A stretch of 64,000 nt of DNA, from positions 20,847,566-20,911,565 of the forward strand of contig OX336340.1 in NCBI GenBank assembly GCA_946902875.1, read 5' to 3'. The DNA comes from Nematopogon swammerdamellus. Its lineage: Eukaryota; Arthropoda; Insecta; Lepidoptera; Adelidae. This document shows, piece by piece, positions 1-11,535 of this stretch. Positions within the stretch are counted from its first letter, which is position 1. Every line of letters begins with the position of its first letter. The notes below the pieces were generated by a model, which had not been told where the DNA came from, did no database searches, and saw only the letters and a list, made by a program, of their open reading frames with translations. A program made the translations under genes and the position numbers.

Positions 1-892
1 GACCGAGTAATAGAGCGCCATCTCGTGGTTCCGCTCCATTAACTACTCAGGGCGCCGAGCTTCAAGCCGTGAAAGAAATCCCAAAGTGTACTTTCTCTAT
101 CGGCTCCTAAAGTGTCTGTGAGCTGTGACAAGACCATAAATCTTGGTACATTAAAAATTGCGTGAGGTGCGACTGTAGGAGCGCGCGGGGGTGCGGTGGG
201 GGAGTGAGGGGCGCGAGGGAGGGGAGGGGAGGTCTCGGCAATATATTATTCAATGGTTCACCGACGCACCTTGCTGGGGTCTCATACGTTAGTTCGAGAA
301 TAATTTTTAATTTATCCTAAAATCCACTGTCTGAGAACTCTGTAAAAATAACTTTGCTTACAATTATATAAAAAGTAGTTTGTAAAACCATTTTATATTT
401 AAAATTTCTTAGTAATATATTGTGACTTAAATTTCCATCATAATAAATTAAATATAAGTGGAGATCCGTTGTCTCTGCCTACCCTATTGGGTATCAAACG
501 TAACCTTTGCGTGGAGTATGTAAAATAAATATCAATTTTGGAAATAAACTTGGAACTTAGGATCCCAGATTGTAGATTAGAGGAAAGGACGCAAGCGGGA
601 GTGCATTCCACATGTTTGCAACCCTGTAAATCTGTCAGGTGAGTAATATTGGTGGTAAACTTCTTGAAATTCGAGTCAGAAGCAGCCTCACGTCACGTTA
701 ACAGATTTGAGTTGTTGTATCCAAATCTACAAAATTTATAAAATAAATTTAATTATCAAAGGAAGTAATTACACGGGGAACATGATGTGAGAGTGTGTTA
801 GCGTGTCAGTGCATGATAGTGTGCGAGTGGGTGTGTGAGGGTGAGTGAGTGTACTACTTTACTGTACTAATACTATACATACATACTATATT
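1..892. other. No gene recognised; mixed-composition spacer
   Basis: No convincing coding region. It holds a G-rich, nearly pure-purine run on the plus strand at about 186-232, a GT-rich stretch at about 785-850, and at 635-670 the first copy of an exact 36-bp repeat found again at 3185-3220. Confidence 0.6.
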
Positions 893-1299
893 GAGCGGCG
901 GGTGGCCGAGTGGTTTGGGCATCGGCTTCTCATGCGGGAGGTCCGAGGTTCGAATCCGGTCGGCGTGTACCAATGAATTTTTTCTGACGAAAAAATTTAC
1001 GTGCATACCTACACCCGCTGCTTCACCGTTCGGAACCGGTGTAAAACTGTAGGTACCTTCCCTTGCCCCTTACTAGGTAGTAGGCTCAAATTGTAGCCGA
1101 CTGGGTTGGTACCACCGTACTGGATGTAAGATGGCCGCAAGCAACCTCGGTTGTGTCTCCTCTAGTCCAGTATAGCCAGCAATCCAGGGAAGTCTCCGGT
1201 ATGGAACCTACCTTCTCGGAGGTGATATTGGCTGGTTAGAGCATGTGCTTTGGCCCCTCCGACTCAGCCAACCATACCGGATTACATAAAAAAAAATAC
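893..1299 (+). mobile_element. SINE-A, essentially full length
   Basis: Reference copy of SINE-A. The head carries a pol III A-box-like TGGCCGAGTGGT (about 904) and B-box-like GGTTCGAATCC (about 947), resembling a class II (Leu/Ser-like) tRNA. A 'core' follows (GTAGGT, CTTACTAGGTAGTAGG, TTGGTACCACCG), then a unique body, then CCGGATTACAT and a poly(A) run at about 1276-1299. About 407 bp. It has no coding capacity and would depend on a LINE for movement. The tRNA-like part lacks a clean acceptor-stem pair, so it is not a tRNA gene. Confidence 0.85.
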
Positions 1300-1597
1300 A
1301 TACTTATATACTTTAGATTAGAGATGCCTCGCGATAATACATTCATGATCTTGATTTACAGTAGGAATCCCCAAAGATAGAATGTACATACAAGCAACTC
1401 GGTACCGCCGCGCCTCTGGGCTGGGACGAGGGCAGAAAGGCCGAGTCCCAAAGGTCGTCACCACGCACCAGTAGCCTCCAAAGTCAGTGACAACGCGTTG
1501 GCTCCTTCAACTGAGTGCCGGTAGTCAGTACTTAAAATTATTATTTGTTTCTAAAGATGAAAATATTGTCGCTGTCTGTCCGAATAAGCTGTATCTC
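1300..1597. other. No feature recognised
   Basis: Short spacer between SINE-A and SINE-C. No repeat or coding signal seen. Confidence 0.5.
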
Positions 1598-1904
1598 TAC
1601 ATACATACATACCGCACGCTGTATCCCCACAATCGGGGTAAGCTGAGTAATCGGAGTTGTGCTGCAGGTGCTCATGTAAATTACAGCACAATACCGAACG
1701 CCACGTTTATCAAAGTATTCGGACAAGTATCAAGTAAGGCACGAAGACCCACCCGCTGTATGACTCTGTGAAAGGAACGTTCCAAGGTGACAGGTGGCTA
1801 TCCTGTCGTCCTTTAGCGCGGCATCTTATCCTTATCGCTTAATCGTCATTTACGACATGCACGGGGAGAGATGCAATTATTTTTAAGTACCGGCCCTGTC
1901 TCTC
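1598..1904 (-). mobile_element. SINE-C copy, degraded at the H1 head
   Basis: Minus-sense SINE-C. On the plus strand it opens with the CATACATACATACC tail and the block CGCACGCTGTATCCCCACAA, then the stem pair GTTGTGCTGCAG...ACAGCACAATACC, and ends with GTACCGGCCC, the reverse of the H1 head. Several internal deletions relative to the copies at 3523 and 7601. Confidence 0.8.
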
Positions 1905-3184
1905 TAAGGTATAAGCTATGGACACGTGTTTTGAGCGCTAATTTTTATTAATTATTTTGATAATGAATTATAATGTAACAGTGCCAGCCGCCTTTAAAAG
2001 GCGGTACCATTTACACTTCATCAATTGTCAATAAATCATTGTATAAGCTTCAGAAAGTGTAATGAATTAATGATAGAAAATGTGAAGAGGAAAATGGGAA
2101 ATTATTGTATTATGTTGTATGTGCCGTATGTGTAGAATCTAGGAATAATCGTAATAAGATCGTCATGCCTGTCCCTTCAAGCGCCAGAGTTATAGGTAAA
2201 AAAAACCCTAAAGCGCCAGGCACTTTTCGTAAGTGGGCGTGCGCCCGCGCACTCTCCGCCGCCGCGCGTTCTAGACCATATTTCTAGACTTTTTTCTAAA
2301 AAACCTATGTGAAAAGCCAAAATTTTCGAAATGTACGTTAAATTTACTAGTCATTGCATTAGTAACACGTCTAGGAATTCTACCGGTTTCAATCAAAACA
2401 TCAAACGAAAAAAAAAATCGAGAGAAGTCGAATTTTTTTTCGACTCGCTTCGAAAACACGGTTCTTCGCAAATAAATCGTTCCTCAACTGTTAGAACAAT
2501 ATGGTGTTACCGACGAATTTAAATAAATAAATAAAATAAAATGTATGTCTGCAACGCAATCGCCATTTGTAGGGAACAATAAGTAGACTAAATAATAATA
2601 TTATTATCACAATTGATACCGGCGGCGGCTGTGTTGCAACGCCGCATGCTCGAGCAAACTGACCGGCTCCATCCGTAACCGCAAATTAATGGACGCCACA
2701 ATTTTCCACCGCCAGTTAGAGGTTTACACGGAGTGACATTATCCAATAGTAATGTATTTGGAATACGCGTTCTATGTGCATTTCAATTAATCTCGTTTCG
2801 ACCGCTCATACATCGTGAAAGAACGGCATTCGGATAAATTTTGGTATTGCAATCGAGAGAGAGAATTTTGAGATTGCTACGTTGAGATATAATTTGGCTG
2901 CTTTTTAACATTTTTAGCAACAGTTGGAGTTAGAGGAGGATGCAACTAAATCAATCAATTTTAGCGTAAGCGAAAATTAGGTTTTTATTTTTTTATTCCA
3001 AAACTACGGATCGAAACAAAAAAGTAAAAATCTACGGATTTAGATTTCAACAAATAAAATATATGTTTTCCAAAGCCTTGATTTGGTCACGCTGACTGAC
3101 TAAATTCAGAGGCATGTTTTCAAAAAGCTATGAATCTGCGCTGATAGATGAAGTTTTACACAATATATATTAAAACTGAATCTA
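1905..3184. other. No gene recognised
   Basis: AT-rich spacer. A perfect 18-bp palindrome (GCCGCCTTTAAAAGGCGG) lies near 1987-2004. A short CCGCCGCCGCGC patch lies near 2256-2270. No long open frame resembles a known protein. Confidence 0.5.
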
Positions 3185-3220
3185 TCAGGTGAGTAATATT
3201 GGTGGTAAACTTCTTGAAAT
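3185..3220 (+). repeat. Second copy of the exact 36-bp repeat at 635-670
   Basis: Begins TCAGGTGAGTAATATTGG and is identical over 36 bases to 635-670. Here it abuts the truncated 3' side of a minus-strand SINE-A. It may be the edge of an otherwise diverged dispersed element. Confidence 0.7.
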
Positions 3221-3474
3221 GCTATGCGGCCATCTTACAACCAGTACGGTGGTATCAACCCAGTCGGCTACAATTTGAGCCTACCACCTAGTAAGGGGCA
3301 AGGGAAGGGACCCACAGTTTTTCACCGGTTCCGAACGGTGAATCAGAAGGTGTAGGTATGCACGTACATTTTTTTCGTCAGAAAAAACTCATTGGTACAC
3401 GCCGACCGGATTCGAACTTCGGTTATCTCGCGCGAGAAGCCGATGCCCAAACCAATCGGCCATACCCGCCCATC
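3221..3474 (-). mobile_element. SINE-A, 3'-truncated
   Basis: Minus-sense SINE-A with core and tRNA-like head (reverse B box GGATTCGAAC at about 3410; reverse A box near 3460) but without the last ~150 bp of body and poly(A). Confidence 0.8.
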
Positions 3475-3522
3475 TAATCTATGCATCTATATGTATGAAT
3501 GTTGTATGTAGAACGAAGGAAT

Positions 3523-3857
3523 TTCATACATACATACATACCACACACGCTGTATCCCGACAATCAGGGTAAGCAGGGTAATCGGTTTTGTGCTGCAAGA
3601 AATCTGAAAAATTGCAGCACAACATCGACCACCACGTTTAGCAAAGTATTCGGACAAGATAACTATCAAGCAGCAAGTAAGGCACAAAGACCCACCTGCT
3701 GCACGACTCGGTGGAAGGACCGTGCCAAGGTGAGAGGTGGCTATCCTGTCGCCCTTTAGCACGGCATCTCATCCTTATCCCTTAGTCGCCTTTTACGATA
3801 TGCACGGGGAGAGATGCAGTGGGGCTATTCTTTTTTTGTACCGGCCCCACACAGTAC
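3523..3857 (-). mobile_element. SINE-C, full length
   Basis: Best full-length SINE-C. In sense orientation it runs from H1 (GTGTGGGGCCGGTAC) through TGTCGTAAAAGGCGACTAAG, a unique body and the pair TGTTGTGCTG/CAGCACAAAACC to a (TATG)n tail. In H1, GTGGGGC can pair with GCCCCAC. No A/B boxes are obvious, so the origin of H1 is unknown. Confidence 0.85.
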
Positions 3858-4310
3858 GAAATAATTTCATTTTCGCCCCATTTCCGTTCATGATGTGATG
3901 TAGAGTGAACACAGAGTGGTGTTCAATACGTAAATCTCGGTCATCTCTCTCGAACGCTCAAGGTAAGCGAAAAAGTGTTAATTTCTGAGCCGTATAGCCT
4001 AGATTGAATAATAACTTTGCAGTGGCTCTTCGGCGTAACCGGGATTGCTTCCCAAATCCAATTATACTGAAAACTTCCGACATCTCAACAGTGGCACAAT
4101 AATGTCTATTTTCATTCGATTTTGAAGAGGGAAATCCGCTTCCCGGCAAAATATTGAAGAGAAAAGTGCACTCAAAATAACCGCATTGAGTGACACTTCA
4201 CAGCGAGTAATTGGAATAGCTCCATCTAGCGTCAACTTTTGCAAGCACAGTTTCTGTCATTGATCAATCACAATACTAGATACTTAATATGACAATGTGA
4301 CAGAATATTA
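3858..4310. other. No feature recognised
   Basis: Spacer without recognisable repeats or coding signal. Confidence 0.5.
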
Positions 4311-4775
4311 AAAAACCGGCCAAGTGCGAGTCGGAAAAAAAACATTGAAAAAGTTAATTTCTTGTATGGGCATCCCCCTTAATTTTTTATTTTTATTATT
4401 GCTTATTATTATTTTTGTTATATCCGGCATAATAACATATATTCTGTGAACATTTCCATCGGGTAGCAATAAGGTACTATAAGTACCTTATTTGGTACAA
4501 ACAAAACATTGTGACCTGCGAAGTTTGTTTATCAGTTCTTCTTCGCATTGTATTTAGAACTGGCGGAATTTTCGACATATCGAAGCGTAGGTTACCTACC
4601 TAATGGACGAAATTATACAATACACAATAAACAATTAAGGTTCCATAGATACAGCAGTATGACCTAGCTACTTATGAAAAATAAATAAACATTTCATTTC
4701 ATTTTATTTCATTTCAAACAGACGGCGTAGTCTGAGTGAGTAATAGGCTTCTGATTCTGTACGGGGTACGGAAAC
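4311..4775 (+). mobile_element. G repeat, decayed and probably interrupted
   Basis: Starts AAAAAACCGGCCAAGTGCGA and later shows ATAATAACATATATTCTGTG and the closing block GACGGCGTAGTCTGAG...GTACGGGGTACGGAAAC. The middle (about 4480-4720) does not match other G copies and is probably a later insertion. Confidence 0.65.
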
Positions 4776-5424
4776 ATAAAAATTTAATCACATTTATTTA
4801 TACACGATACACAAAGACAAAAATTATGAAAATACAATACTTACCCGAAAAAGATATGGAAAGCTCGACCCGGCATTTTGGAAGAGTGAGAGACATAATG
4901 TCCCACGTGTTAGCGGGTTAATCGTACCTAGACTGAGTAAATACAAGACGAGCCGTCCCATTTCGTGTGTACAAGTATTTACTCCGCTATACCAAATCTA
5001 GCGTTGTGTTTGATCCATTGCTTCTGTGCGGACTGCTGCCATGCGGTGTCTCGGTGTCTCGCACCTCGCCGCCTCGAAACGATTCTGCTGTATCCTTGTA
5101 TATTTTATAGATAACCAGCATGGGTGGCTGTGCCGAACAGTCAGCCAATAACTCTTTCCGATTGAAGTATGAAATTTGGGTGATATGGGTATGGAGGGTG
5201 AAGTGAAAAACATGCTAATATTTATAACAATTTGGACGAAGTCCTTTGTGATAATTTCTTCTAATCATTATTTAGTTACATAGTCTTACCTAATTTTTTT
5301 ATTGTATTTTATTTTTTTTACAAATGGTCATCAGGTAATTACCACAAGCCTCTTGAAGAGACATAAACGTTAGTTGTTCAGTTTCGATATTGCTATATTG
5401 CGATATTGAGATTTTCAAATTTTT
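4776..5424. other. No feature recognised
   Basis: AT-rich spacer with no repeat family or protein that I recognise. Confidence 0.45.
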
Positions 5425-5680
5425 ATAATCACACAAGCTGTGCCCGCGACTTCGTCCGCGTCCTTATCACGACGCCATCTACCGGGTTCAATTGTATTTT
5501 CAAACCATCCCACTCATTTTCAAACCCACTCAAACATACACACAAAATTTTATTCAAATCGGTCCAGCCGTTTAGACGGAGTTAGGCAACGAATTAAAAA
5601 GTGTCAAGTGAAAGTAGAATGTCGTTGGAGTTAGGTGACAAACACATGTACAGAAGAATTTTATTATATGTTTAAGGATA
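5425..5680 (-). mobile_element. Helitron-like non-autonomous element
   Basis: Reads ACAAGCTGTGCCCGCGACTT at the left (reverse of a Helitron CTAG-type 3' end), then TTCAAATCGGTCCAGCCG and ACATGTACAGAAGAATTTTA at the right. From memory this is a common lepidopteran Helitron remnant. The expected CTAG is degraded to CAAG. Confidence 0.65.
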
Positions 5681-6499
5681 TAATATATTTCATTTAAATT
5701 GAAATAACGAAAAAAGGACAACATAGGTACATAAATATTGATAATATCTTTTACACACAAAAATTTTAAAATGGTACTGCATAATTTACGGGTTGGAAAG
5801 AGACTTCCCCCGGTGTATGAGAAAATTGGACTTCCCGGTTCTCTTAATCAGTGCGTAAGCGTGTCTTATATCGAGCCAGTGTCGTATCGTCGTCTGCTAA
5901 CGAATGTTCTGCCGATTTAATCTGCAAGAACGCGAGGTATGTTTACAGAACCCCCGACTGCCGGCAGTCGATTCGTTTGAATCGGGGAGCACGTCGAACC
6001 ACTTAGCAGATGAATCAGCGCTCTTTGTGTGTTTTGCGGTTTATTTTTGCAACAGAGAGTAATACTGTTTTTATTGAACCTGAAGTTACCCTTATCACCA
6101 GCTACACCCGTTATGCCAGCGTTTTACACCGTGTTCCTGTTGAAGCTAGGTGCCATGGCCGCAGTTTCATTATGGTCGTGCCGGTTAGGCGGTTATACTG
6201 AACGGGACTTGAAAACACAAACTATTCTTACCCGACTGTCCGAGGCATAATATAACAAAATTATAAAACTCGAATGCTAAAAAATGCTATAGCCTATTCG
6301 AACTATCTGCCTATTCGAATATTTTTACATGTGCGAGTAAAGCATTTTATACTGATCTTTCCTTGTTTCCTTAATTTTTTAGCAGTCGAATTTTTTTATA
6401 TTTATTTTATTTTGTGTTTTTATGAAGCAAAGCTAACGCTGTGTAAGCTGAAAACCACATTTTAGTAAATTTCGTGAAATATCGAACCGAAGTTCGGCC
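5681..6499. other. No gene recognised
   Basis: Spacer with several short open frames but no protein similarity that I recognise. Confidence 0.45.
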
Positions 6500-6609
6500 G
6501 GCATGGCATGGCATTCGCAATCCCCGTGCATCACAGAATGTCCATGGGCATCGTTAGACACCTACTGGTAAGTGAAACGATGCCATATGTCGCGCTATCC
6601 ATAAAAAAA
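6500..6609 (+). mobile_element. D repeat body with poly(A)
   Basis: CGGCATGGCATGGCATTCGC ... AATGTCCATGGGCATCG ... CATATGTCGCGCTAT followed by an A-run. Related copies lie at 32306-32395 and inside the composite at 38129-38612. Just upstream, AGTTCGGCCG may be the decayed B-box region of a tRNA-like head. Confidence 0.65.
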
Positions 6610-6683
6610 GTTATGGTTCATTAAGACAAAAAATAACTGATAAATTTTACTCGTTAAGTTCGTAACAAAAAGTTTTTTTGTTA

Positions 6684-7001
6684 TTTTTTTATGGAAATTG
6701 ACACGGTTGGCTACATCACCTACAACATTCGTGATGTCAGCCCATAACACCGGGTGAACTTGGTGCCACGTCAGCCTTCCCTTCGGTTGTGCCGGCTACA
6801 CTGAACTGGACGGAAAACACAAACTATTTGCATAGCCGTTTCGACCGACCTTTCATTCAGTGCGGTGGTACCAACCCGGGCGGGTTAAACCCTACCACCT
6901 AGTAATATAAAAAGGGAGTCATATCCCTTAGTCGCCTTTTACGACATACAGGGGGAGAGATGCAGTGGGGCTATTCTTTTAAAGTACCGGCCCCACACGG
7001 T
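6684..7001 (-). mobile_element. SINE-B, H1-headed subfamily
   Basis: Plus strand starts T-run/ATGGAAATTGACACGG (reverse tail), then ACATCACCTACAACATTCG, core TGGTACCAAC...CTACCACCTAGTAAT, and ends directly in reversed H1 (CGCCTTTTACGACAT...GTACCGGCCCCACACGG). There is no tRNA-like head: H1 replaces it. The same junction recurs in four other copies (33172, 47417, 49084, 55331). Confidence 0.85.
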
Positions 7002-7600
7002 TACTTTAGATCCCAAAAGTTACTTTAGAATTATCACAGCCGTTGAAACTTTATAGATGTGCGGACCTATCAGTTACTGAAGTACCAGAAAGGTGTAAAT
7101 CCTTCGAGTACCATTCTTCCGTCCGTTCTGTCGTCTGGACTTTTAGAGGTTATAAAAGCATTCAGTTTATGTCGCCCTGATGCCGAATGCCCTCCTGACC
7201 TTTTAGCAAGTATCCAACTGATATTTTATTACAGTGAGAGAGCTTTTATAGCAAGTTTACTCGTGGCTTGACAGGAGAAATTAATGGTCTACTGACGCCT
7301 TTGGTAACTCTTTTATTGCGGCACACTACATTTTAATTTTTTAGGGTTCCGTATCCGGTGCGGGACCCTAAAAATTAAGGGGCTCCCCATACAAGATAAG
7401 ATGTGCTAAGAATCGATTAGTACATATTCACGGTACTGAATAATAGATGGCGCAACATGTATTTATATTTTGCATTGCAAAAGGCAAAAGATAGACGAAT
7501 GTGGTTTTTGACAGGTATGGCATAGCGGATCTACGGAACTCGCATTGTTTTTAGTTTTATTTCAGTAGAAAAATACATAAAAACAATTAAACAAAAAATA
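7002..7600. other. Mostly unassigned; contains a G-repeat fragment
   Basis: At about 7338-7400 TTTTTAGGGTTCCGTATCCG...CCCATACAAGA is a minus-sense G fragment. The rest shows no recognisable feature. Confidence 0.6.
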
Positions 7601-7933
7601 AAATACATACATACATATCACACACGCTGAATCCCGACAATCGGGGTAAGCAGAGTAATAGGTGTTGTGCTGCAAGAACTCTGGTAAACAACAGCACAAC
7701 ACCGACCGCCACGTTTCGCAAAGTATTCGAACAAGATTAAATCGATCAAGGAGCAAGTAAGGCACGAAGACCCACCTGTTGCATGACTCGGCGGAAGTAC
7801 CGTGCCAAGGTGAGAGGTGGCGAGCCTGTCGCCCTTTAGCGCGGCATCTTGTCCTTATCCCTTAGTCGCCTTTTACGACATGCATGGGGAGAGATGCAGT
7901 GGGGATATTCTTTTTAAGTACCGGCCCCACACA
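7601..7933 (-). mobile_element. SINE-C, full length
   Basis: TACATACATACATATCACAC tail block at left, the ACGCTGAATCCCGACAATCG variant, and GTACCGGCCCCACACA at right. It shares the TGAATCCC variant and CAAGATTAAATCGATCAAG-type middle with the 38643 copy, suggesting a common subfamily. Confidence 0.85.
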
Positions 7934-8200
7934 AAAAAAAAATTAAATACACATAAAATATAACTCGTCTGCATACCAACCATTCCTCACTAATACAGTT
8001 CTGTTTGTCGGATTACCGAAGTCGCTGAAATAAATACAGTGATTTACTTCAGCGGCGACAAATAAAGAATCGTCTGCGAAGCGTTTTATTCAAATTTAAG
8101 CGATATAATTTTATTTATATCCCTACTCATACGTTAGGATGATTTTGAAATGAATTTTTGGGTTGCCTTATTTCAAATCGCCGGGAATGCCAGCGACTTT

Positions 8201-8730
8201 TTAACCGACTTCCAAAAAAGGAGGAGGTTCTCAATTCGTCTGTATGTTTTTTTTTTTTTTTTATTTTTTTTTTTATTTTTATTTTTTTGTATGTTTGTAA
8301 CACGATTTCTCCGTCAATTGAGGGCCGATTTAGAAAATTCTTTTTTTGTTAGTTAGGTCATACTTCCGAGGTGGTCCCATTTCAATTTTATCGAAATTGG
8401 TTCAGTGGTTTTCGAAAAATCAGCATAATACTATGGTGTGTGGTTACCTTCAGCAAAACTTGTGATGTGGTCGTTTTCGGCAATTTTCAGTTTGATAAAT
8501 TAGTATGGTGTGTGGTTACCTTCAGCAAAACATTTGTGATGTGGACTTATTCAGCAATTTGCAGTCTGACACATGTGGCGAATAATTCTGTACCACTTCA
8601 ATCGATTTCGATTATTCGATTTCGATTATTCTTTTTTATGTAATATTACTAAAAAGAATGAAATAAAAACTGTTTTAAAAAATATTAAACCGATTTCCAA
8701 AAAACAAAAAAAAAAAAACTAAAAAGTATT
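8201..8730 (+). mobile_element. ACCGACTTCC-type dispersed element
   Basis: Begins TTAACCGACTTCCAAAAAAG, then GTTCTCAATTCGTCTGTATG, a long T-run, TTTCTCCGTCAATTGAGGGC and AAATTGGTTCAGTGGTTTTC; ends AAACCGATTTCC-A-run. Inside, TGGTGTGTGGTTACCTTCAG occurs twice (about 8434 and 8506) as a local duplication. From memory this is common in Lepidoptera; I do not know its class. Confidence 0.6.
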
Positions 8731-9000
8731 AAATACCTAATATTTTGAAATTTTCTCTGTCCTGTTGAAATACATGAATCGATATACTAGTGATACATAT
8801 TCGGACCCTTGTTTCATGAATATTCTAAATTTGAAATTTTTTTATCTTTTCCGACCGGCGCTTAATTTATTATGGTACCTGGCCAGTACCTACTGTACCG
8901 AGTACCATCGAGCTGGTTTGATGATGGAGACAGAAGGTGGCCATAGGAACTCCTAAACTACACATGATAAACCCATCGTGTTTGGGCTCGTTGCATTTGT

Positions 9001-9205
9001 CTTCACGAGAAATTTACTTTAGACCTAAAAGATTCTCAATTCGACGGTATGTTTTCTTTTTTTGGATGTTTGTTACGCGATTACTCCGTCAATTGTGGGC
9101 CGATTTTGAAAATTCTTTTTTTTTTTATTTGAAAGGGGATAACCCTGAGGTTTTTGAAGTGAAAACTTCTTTAGCGGCTCTTGGCACTTTTTTAGGTGGG
9201 TAAAA
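9001..9205 (+). mobile_element. Second, diverged ACCGACTTCC-type fragment
   Basis: ATTCTCAATTCGACGGTATG, then GATTACTCCGTCAATTGTGG and a T-run parallel the copy at 8201. It ends with GCTCTTGGCACTTTTTTAGG, a block often seen at the end of this repeat. Confidence 0.55.
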
Positions 9206-9324
9206 ATGTATAACTCGCGACATCGCGTCAGCGTCATTTTTAAAATGAAACCTTAAGTCATTGCGTTAAGGGTTAAGTTAGAGTGGCACGGGATCTGCCG
9301 GCACTCCCGGAGTGCAACTGTTAA

Positions 9325-9521
9325 GTAGGGTTCCGTAACACGTTTATGTCTGTCCATTCTACTAAGTTCTGCAAAATGAATGTAGGGTTCCGTAACATAT
9401 GCATGTCTATCCGTTCTACTAAATTTTACAATTTTCAACCAAGGTCCTCCGACGGTTATTTTATAATAAAAGTAGGCTTCCGTAACACGTTTATGTCTGT
9501 CCATTCTACTAAGTTCTGCAA
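9325..9521 (+). repeat. Three spaced copies of a ~50-bp unit
   Basis: The unit GTAGGGTTCCGTAAC...TCTACTAAGTTCTGCAA starts at 9325, 9382 and 9472. Copies 1 and 3 are almost identical; copy 2 is diverged. Copy 3 runs straight into the minus-strand SINE-B. Confidence 0.75.
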
Positions 9522-9862
9522 CATCACCTACAACGTCCGTGATTTCAGCCCATAACACCAGTGCCATGTCAGTGCTTCCCCCTTTGATCGTGCTGACTAC
9601 ACTGAACTGGTCGGAAAACACAAACTATTTACATAGCCGTTTCGACCGACGTTTAATTCAGTGCGGTGGTACCAACCCGGGAAGGTTAAACCCTACCACC
9701 AAGTAAGATTACGAGGGAAGGGACTTACAGTTTTCGAGGAATCCGAACCTTGGTCAGCCTCCAACGGTCAGCGGTCATCTAAGTACTGACCGAACCCAGC
9801 GTTGCTTAAAATTCAATAGCGACAGTTGACTGTCTGCACCACTGAGCTATCGAAGCTGACGT
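9521..9862 (-). mobile_element. SINE-B with tRNA-like head
   Basis: Minus-sense SINE-B. The core is followed by reverse B box (GGAATCCGAACC, about 9749) and reverse A box (ACCACTGAGCTATCG, about 9838). The sense A box TAGCTCAGTGGT fits the pol III consensus. The 3' end is cut before the GTGTCAGTTTCCAT tail. Confidence 0.8.
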
Positions 9863-9902
9863 GGTCCTATTTTAATTGGGTCAAGATCGGATTGGAAAGC
9901 GA

Positions 9903-9939
9903 GGCGGAATCGCGAGGCCGAAGGCCGAGCGATTCCGCC
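9903..9939. repeat. 11-bp inverted repeat around GGCCGAAGGCC
   Basis: GGCGGAATCGC (9903-9913) pairs with GCGATTCCGCC (9929-9939). The loop itself contains GAGGCCGAAGGCCGA. Confidence 0.75.
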
Positions 9940-10028
9940 GAGTACATTAATAGCAAAAAATTACTAAAAAAAACTGTGAAATAAAAAAAAAGTTTTAAAA
10001 AACATAAAACCGACTTCCTAAAAAAAGT

Positions 10029-10310
10029 AAAACTAAAAAACTATTTAAAATAAAAATATAAAAACCGCCTTCAAAAATATATGAAATAAAAACCTAAAAA
10101 AAAAAACGAACCCTAGAGTTGAAGGCGGTGCTAAAGCAAGCAAAATGATGCATGAAAGAAAACATGAGCGGATGATAATATCCTTTGTGATTTGTGTAGC
10201 CTTTTTAGCACCGCCTTCAACTCTAGGGTTCGTTTTTTTTTTTAGGTTTTTATTTCATATATTTTTGAAGGCGGTTTTTATATTTTTATTTTAAATAGTT
10301 TTTTAGTTTT
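10029..10310. repeat. Long inverted repeat (about 107-bp arms, 68-bp loop)
   Basis: Left arm 10029-10135 (A-rich, AACCGCCTTCAAAAATATAT ... TTGAAGGCGGTGCTAAA) is mirrored near-perfectly by 10204-10310. It lies in AT-rich sequence related to the ACCGACTTCC repeats. Near-identity of the arms argues for a recent origin or gene conversion. Confidence 0.9.
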
Positions 10311-10504
10311 CTGAAATACGATTCTGTTTGTTCGAAACCCGGGGCTATGTCGGCAGTACGTAACAGCTGAAAATGTCTTTTTAGGTTGTACTCCTACTTT
10401 TAGAATGTTGAAATGTTTATTAGTGAACTTTTGTAAATAGGAAATCCGAAATGTTATCACTGCACAAGCTACTTTTAATTATCTAAATAATGAAAACATT
10501 TTAC

Positions 10505-10975
10505 AACACAAAAGAGGGTGTTATATATATATATATATAATATAAAGAGGGTGTTGTATGTGTGTAAGGCTGTGTCAGTGGCATGGTAGCTCCCAAACGG
10601 ACGGACTGATTTGGATGCGATTTTTTTGATTAGAAAGCTGGTTTAATCTGGATGGTTAGCTATGTTTGTAATCAAGTAATTAAGGAATGAAACAATTAAT
10701 TTTCTTATAAAGTTAACCGATTTGAATGCGGCGTTTTTTTTAAAAGCTTGAAATAAAAGTTAAATTACAAATTTAAAAAAAACTGCCGACCCTTAAAATC
10801 TAAAATAATTTCCGTTTACTTACATAGGAGTCGGCGGACCGCTAAGTAAATCAAATATAAAAAGTCAGAGCAGCGCTAGTACTTACTTAGCGTCCCCCGA
10901 CTCCTTTAAGTAAGTAAACGGAAATTATTTTTGACTTTTTAAGGGTCGGGAATTTTTATTTTTACCCATTGCCTG
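10505..10975 (-). mobile_element. Fold-back element, partial copy related to 31194-32213
   Basis: AGAGGGTGTTATA, a (TA)n tract (10521-10541), GTAGCTCCCAAACGG and GGTTTAATCTGGATGGTTAG are the inverted counterpart of the right half of the 31-kb element. It ends in a nested hairpin with arms at about 10803-10855 and 10892-10935 (ATAATTTCCGTTTACTTA / AAGTAAACGGAAATTAT) around TCGGCGGACCGCTAAG and CTTAGCGTCCCCCGA. Confidence 0.75.
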
Positions 10976-11197
10976 ACAGTTTCCATTCTTTCAGGATTCA
11001 ATCTCAAAAAGGGATTTTTCAATATTCCTTTTACTTTTATTTTATTCAATTAGGTATTTTACATACGCTCTTACAAAAGTACGACAGGGTAGCCAGTATC
11101 TGATCCTTAATCACTCTAGCCTACCCACCAAAATAGACAAAGTAATTTTGCAAATAAATGAAAAGTGCATTCAAATTCCATCCTAATTTTTTACGAA

Positions 11198-11404
11198 GTT
11201 TCTACGGATAACCGGCGGCCGGCCCTGTAACGTTGACATAATGAATATCCTTATAATTCGAGAACCACTTTAACGATTTACATACAGTTTTCACAGTTAC
11301 ATTCTGTCACTTCTCAAGATGATTTTAATCATAACGCTACGTCATCGGCGGCCTGAGCTGCGAGCGAAATACCACGCGAAGCGAAGCCGCGGGCAAAAGC
11401 TAGC
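11198..11404 (+). mobile_element. Helitron-like 3' end
   Basis: TTTCTACGGATAACCGG...ATTCTGTCACTTCTCAAGAT...GTCATCGGCGGCCTGAGCTG, ending GAAGCCGCGGGCAAAAGCTAG, a Helitron CTAG terminus. The 28470-28650 region is a second copy in the opposite direction. Confidence 0.7.
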
Positions 11405-11535
11405 GCTGAATAATGTGTGTGTAATTGATGTTTAATAAATAAATAAATAATAAATAAATAATACACATTGTGCCACTTAATGCGTGGCAAGGGCGCGCTT
11501 ATTGCCTTAGGCAATTTCCTCCAGTCAACCCGGTG

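Noticed and set aside
893..970. tRNA gene at the SINE-A heads
   Set aside because: A and B boxes are present, but there is no matching acceptor stem and the sequence continues into a repeated body with poly(A). It is a SINE promoter.
9253..9621. 122-residue minus-strand frame with internal repeats
   Set aside because: It reads the 50-bp repeats and SINE-B in antisense; the peptide repeats mirror the DNA repeats.
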